Source: Leucobacter sp042726155
GTDB taxonomy: Bacteria; Actinomycetota; Actinomycetes; Actinomycetales; Microbacteriaceae
Reading direction: 5' to 3'
Assembly (NCBI RefSeq): GCF_042726155.1
Contig: NZ_JBHXHV010000003.1
Coordinates: forward strand, 124,001 to 188,000
DNA: 64,000 bases
The notes under the pieces are model-generated. The model was not told the origin of the DNA. It saw nothing but the letters and a program-made list of their open reading frames with translations, and did no database searches. Within the stretch, counting starts at the first letter, position 1, and every line of letters starts with the position of its first letter. Shown here piece by piece: positions 63,079-64,000 of the stretch. Position numbers and translations under genes: made by a program.

Positions 63079-64000
63079 ATGGCGAAGATCGGCGAGAGCA
63101 GCGAGCTGCTCAAGTGCTCCTTCTGCGGTAAGTCGCAGAAGCAGGTACAGCAGCTCATCGCTGGCCCGCAGATCTACATCTGCGATGAGTGCGTCGCGCT
63201 CTGCAACGAGATCATTGAGGAGCGACTGGCTGAACACCAGACGGGCGAAACCTCAGACTTCACCCTGCACAAGCCGCGTGAGATCGCCGATTTCCTGAAC
63301 CAGTACGTCATCGGTCAGGATCGGGCGAAGCAGTCTCTCGCGGTCGCGGTCTACAACCACTACAAGCGCGTGCGTGCCCTCACTTCGCTGGCCAGCGCCG
63401 AGGTTGCATCGGAGCAGGTCGAGATCGCGAAGTCCAACATCCTGCTCATCGGCCCGACGGGCTGTGGCAAGACGTATCTGGCGCAGTCCCTCGCGCGACA
63501 GCTGGGCGTGCCGTTTGCTGTCGCCGACGCGACCGCACTCACGGAGGCTGGCTACGTCGGCGAAGACGTCGAGAACATTTTGCTGAAGCTACTGCAGGCT
63601 GCTGATTTTGATGTGCCGCGTGCCGAGATGGGCATCATTTACATCGACGAGATCGACAAGATCTCGCGCAAGGCCGAGAACCCGTCGATCACGCGCGATG
63701 TCTCCGGCGAGGGCGTGCAGCAGGCACTGCTCAAAATCTTGGAGGGAACGGTCGCCTCCATCCCGCCACAGGGCGGTCGCAAGCATCCGAACCAGGAGTT
63801 CATCCAACTCGATACGACGAACGTGCTCTTCATCGTGGCCGGCGCCTTCGCGGGCCTCGAGGAGATCATCGGGTCACGGCTCGGCAAGGGCGGCATCGGG
63901 TTCGGTGCACCGGTGTCGAGCAAGCGCAACGATGATCAACTCTTCTCTCAGGTGCAGCCCGAAGACCTGCACAAGTTCGGCCTCATTCCCGAATTCATCG
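63079..64000 (+). CDS. clpX: ATP-dependent Clp protease ATP-binding subunit ClpX, 5' part
   Basis: AAA+ unfoldase feeding substrates to ClpP; 307 residues are visible and the gene runs off the window. The N-terminal zinc domain has CSFCGKSQKQV and YICDECVALCNEI (four cysteines). Walker A is LLIGPTGCGKTYLAQ, followed by the pore loop GYVGEDVENIL, Walker B GIIYIDEIDKI and the SGEGVQQALLKILEG segment. The ATG follows GAAGGAG. Position directly after clpP2 is the normal order. Confidence 0.96.
   Translation, partial: MAKIGESSELLKCSFCGKSQKQVQQLIAGPQIYICDECVALCNEIIEERLAEHQTGETSDFTLHKPREIADFLNQYVIGQDRAKQSLAVAVYNHYKRVRALTSLASAEVASEQVEIAKSNILLIGPTGCGKTYLAQSLARQLGVPFAVADATALTEAGYVGEDVENILLKLLQAADFDVPRAEMGIIYIDEIDKISRKAENPSITRDVSGEGVQQALLKILEGTVASIPPQGGRKHPNQEFIQLDTTNVLFIVAGAFAGLEEIIGSRLGKGGIGFGAPVSSKRNDDQLFSQVQPEDLHKFGLIPEFI

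Overview
The window is chromosomal DNA from a high-GC actinobacterium. Gene content and order point to the family Microbacteriaceae, and a Leucobacter-like genus is my best guess (inference, no search was run). Support comes from lineage-typical neighbourhoods: lpdA-sucB next to DUF4191; PAC2, sigA, a DUF7455 zinc ribbon, a topoisomerase IV-type pair, SepH, DUF4193, DUF3093, dut, DUF3710, DUF3159, acnA and dxs in one run; and DUF3000-rnd. I see no phage, insertion sequence, rRNA or CRISPR array. Most of the window is a conserved housekeeping backbone with short accessory patches.

Layout. 1-4.2 kb (minus strand): end of a DUF4191 gene, a poorly coding 0.7 kb stretch, then sucB and lpdA for 2-oxoacid dehydrogenase complexes. 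4.4-13.2 kb: PAC2 protein, primary sigma factor, zinc-ribbon protein, and convergent type IIA topoisomerase B and A subunits, followed by a phosphodiesterase-like gene. 13.3-22.7 kb: SepH, several actinobacterial DUF genes, dUTPase, aconitase and DXP synthase. 22.9-28.1 kb (minus): fatty acid beta-oxidation pair (multifunctional enzyme and thiolase), RNase D and DUF3000. 28.2-34.7 kb: hydrolase, ZapE, PemK-like toxin, VOC protein, MT0933-type small protein, and a two-gene flavoprotein plus permease unit behind a Fur-family palindrome. 34.9-36.6 kb: tRNA-Gly/Cys/Val cluster, a membrane-anchored HELLH protein and a second tRNA-Val. 36.6-41.5 kb: CGNR regulator and a complete siderophore uptake system (binding lipoprotein divergent from two permeases and an ATPase) with a DtxR/IdeR-like box. 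41.6-46.0 kb: a tightly overlapped TetR-MFS-deaminase/aldolase-sugar lactone oxidase operon. 46-58.5 kb: thrS, HIT, yebC, ruvC, TRIC channel, recO, uppS, dus, dgt, dnaG and an orphan ABC ATPase. 58.6-64 kb: tRNA-Asn, gamma carbonic anhydrase, tRNA-Gly, tRNA-Pro, tig, clpP1, clpP2 and the start of clpX.

The strongest pattern not explained by the gene list is promoter architecture. About twenty genes have a TANNNT-like -10 hexamer ending 5-10 bases (mostly 6-8) before the start codon, which predicts leaderless or nearly leaderless mRNAs. At two divergent gene pairs the opposing -10 elements and start codons are physically interlocked (12018-12036 and 28132-28160). Other items worth a look are two intergenic elements sharing a palindrome-plus-tandem-arm design (50468-50557 and 59654-59750), a possible leaderless micro-ORF overlapping the dxs start, two alternative starts for thrS, and matching Lys/Ala-rich tails on sigma factor and trigger factor. 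I did not find a clear multi-gene defence or biosynthetic system that looks new.
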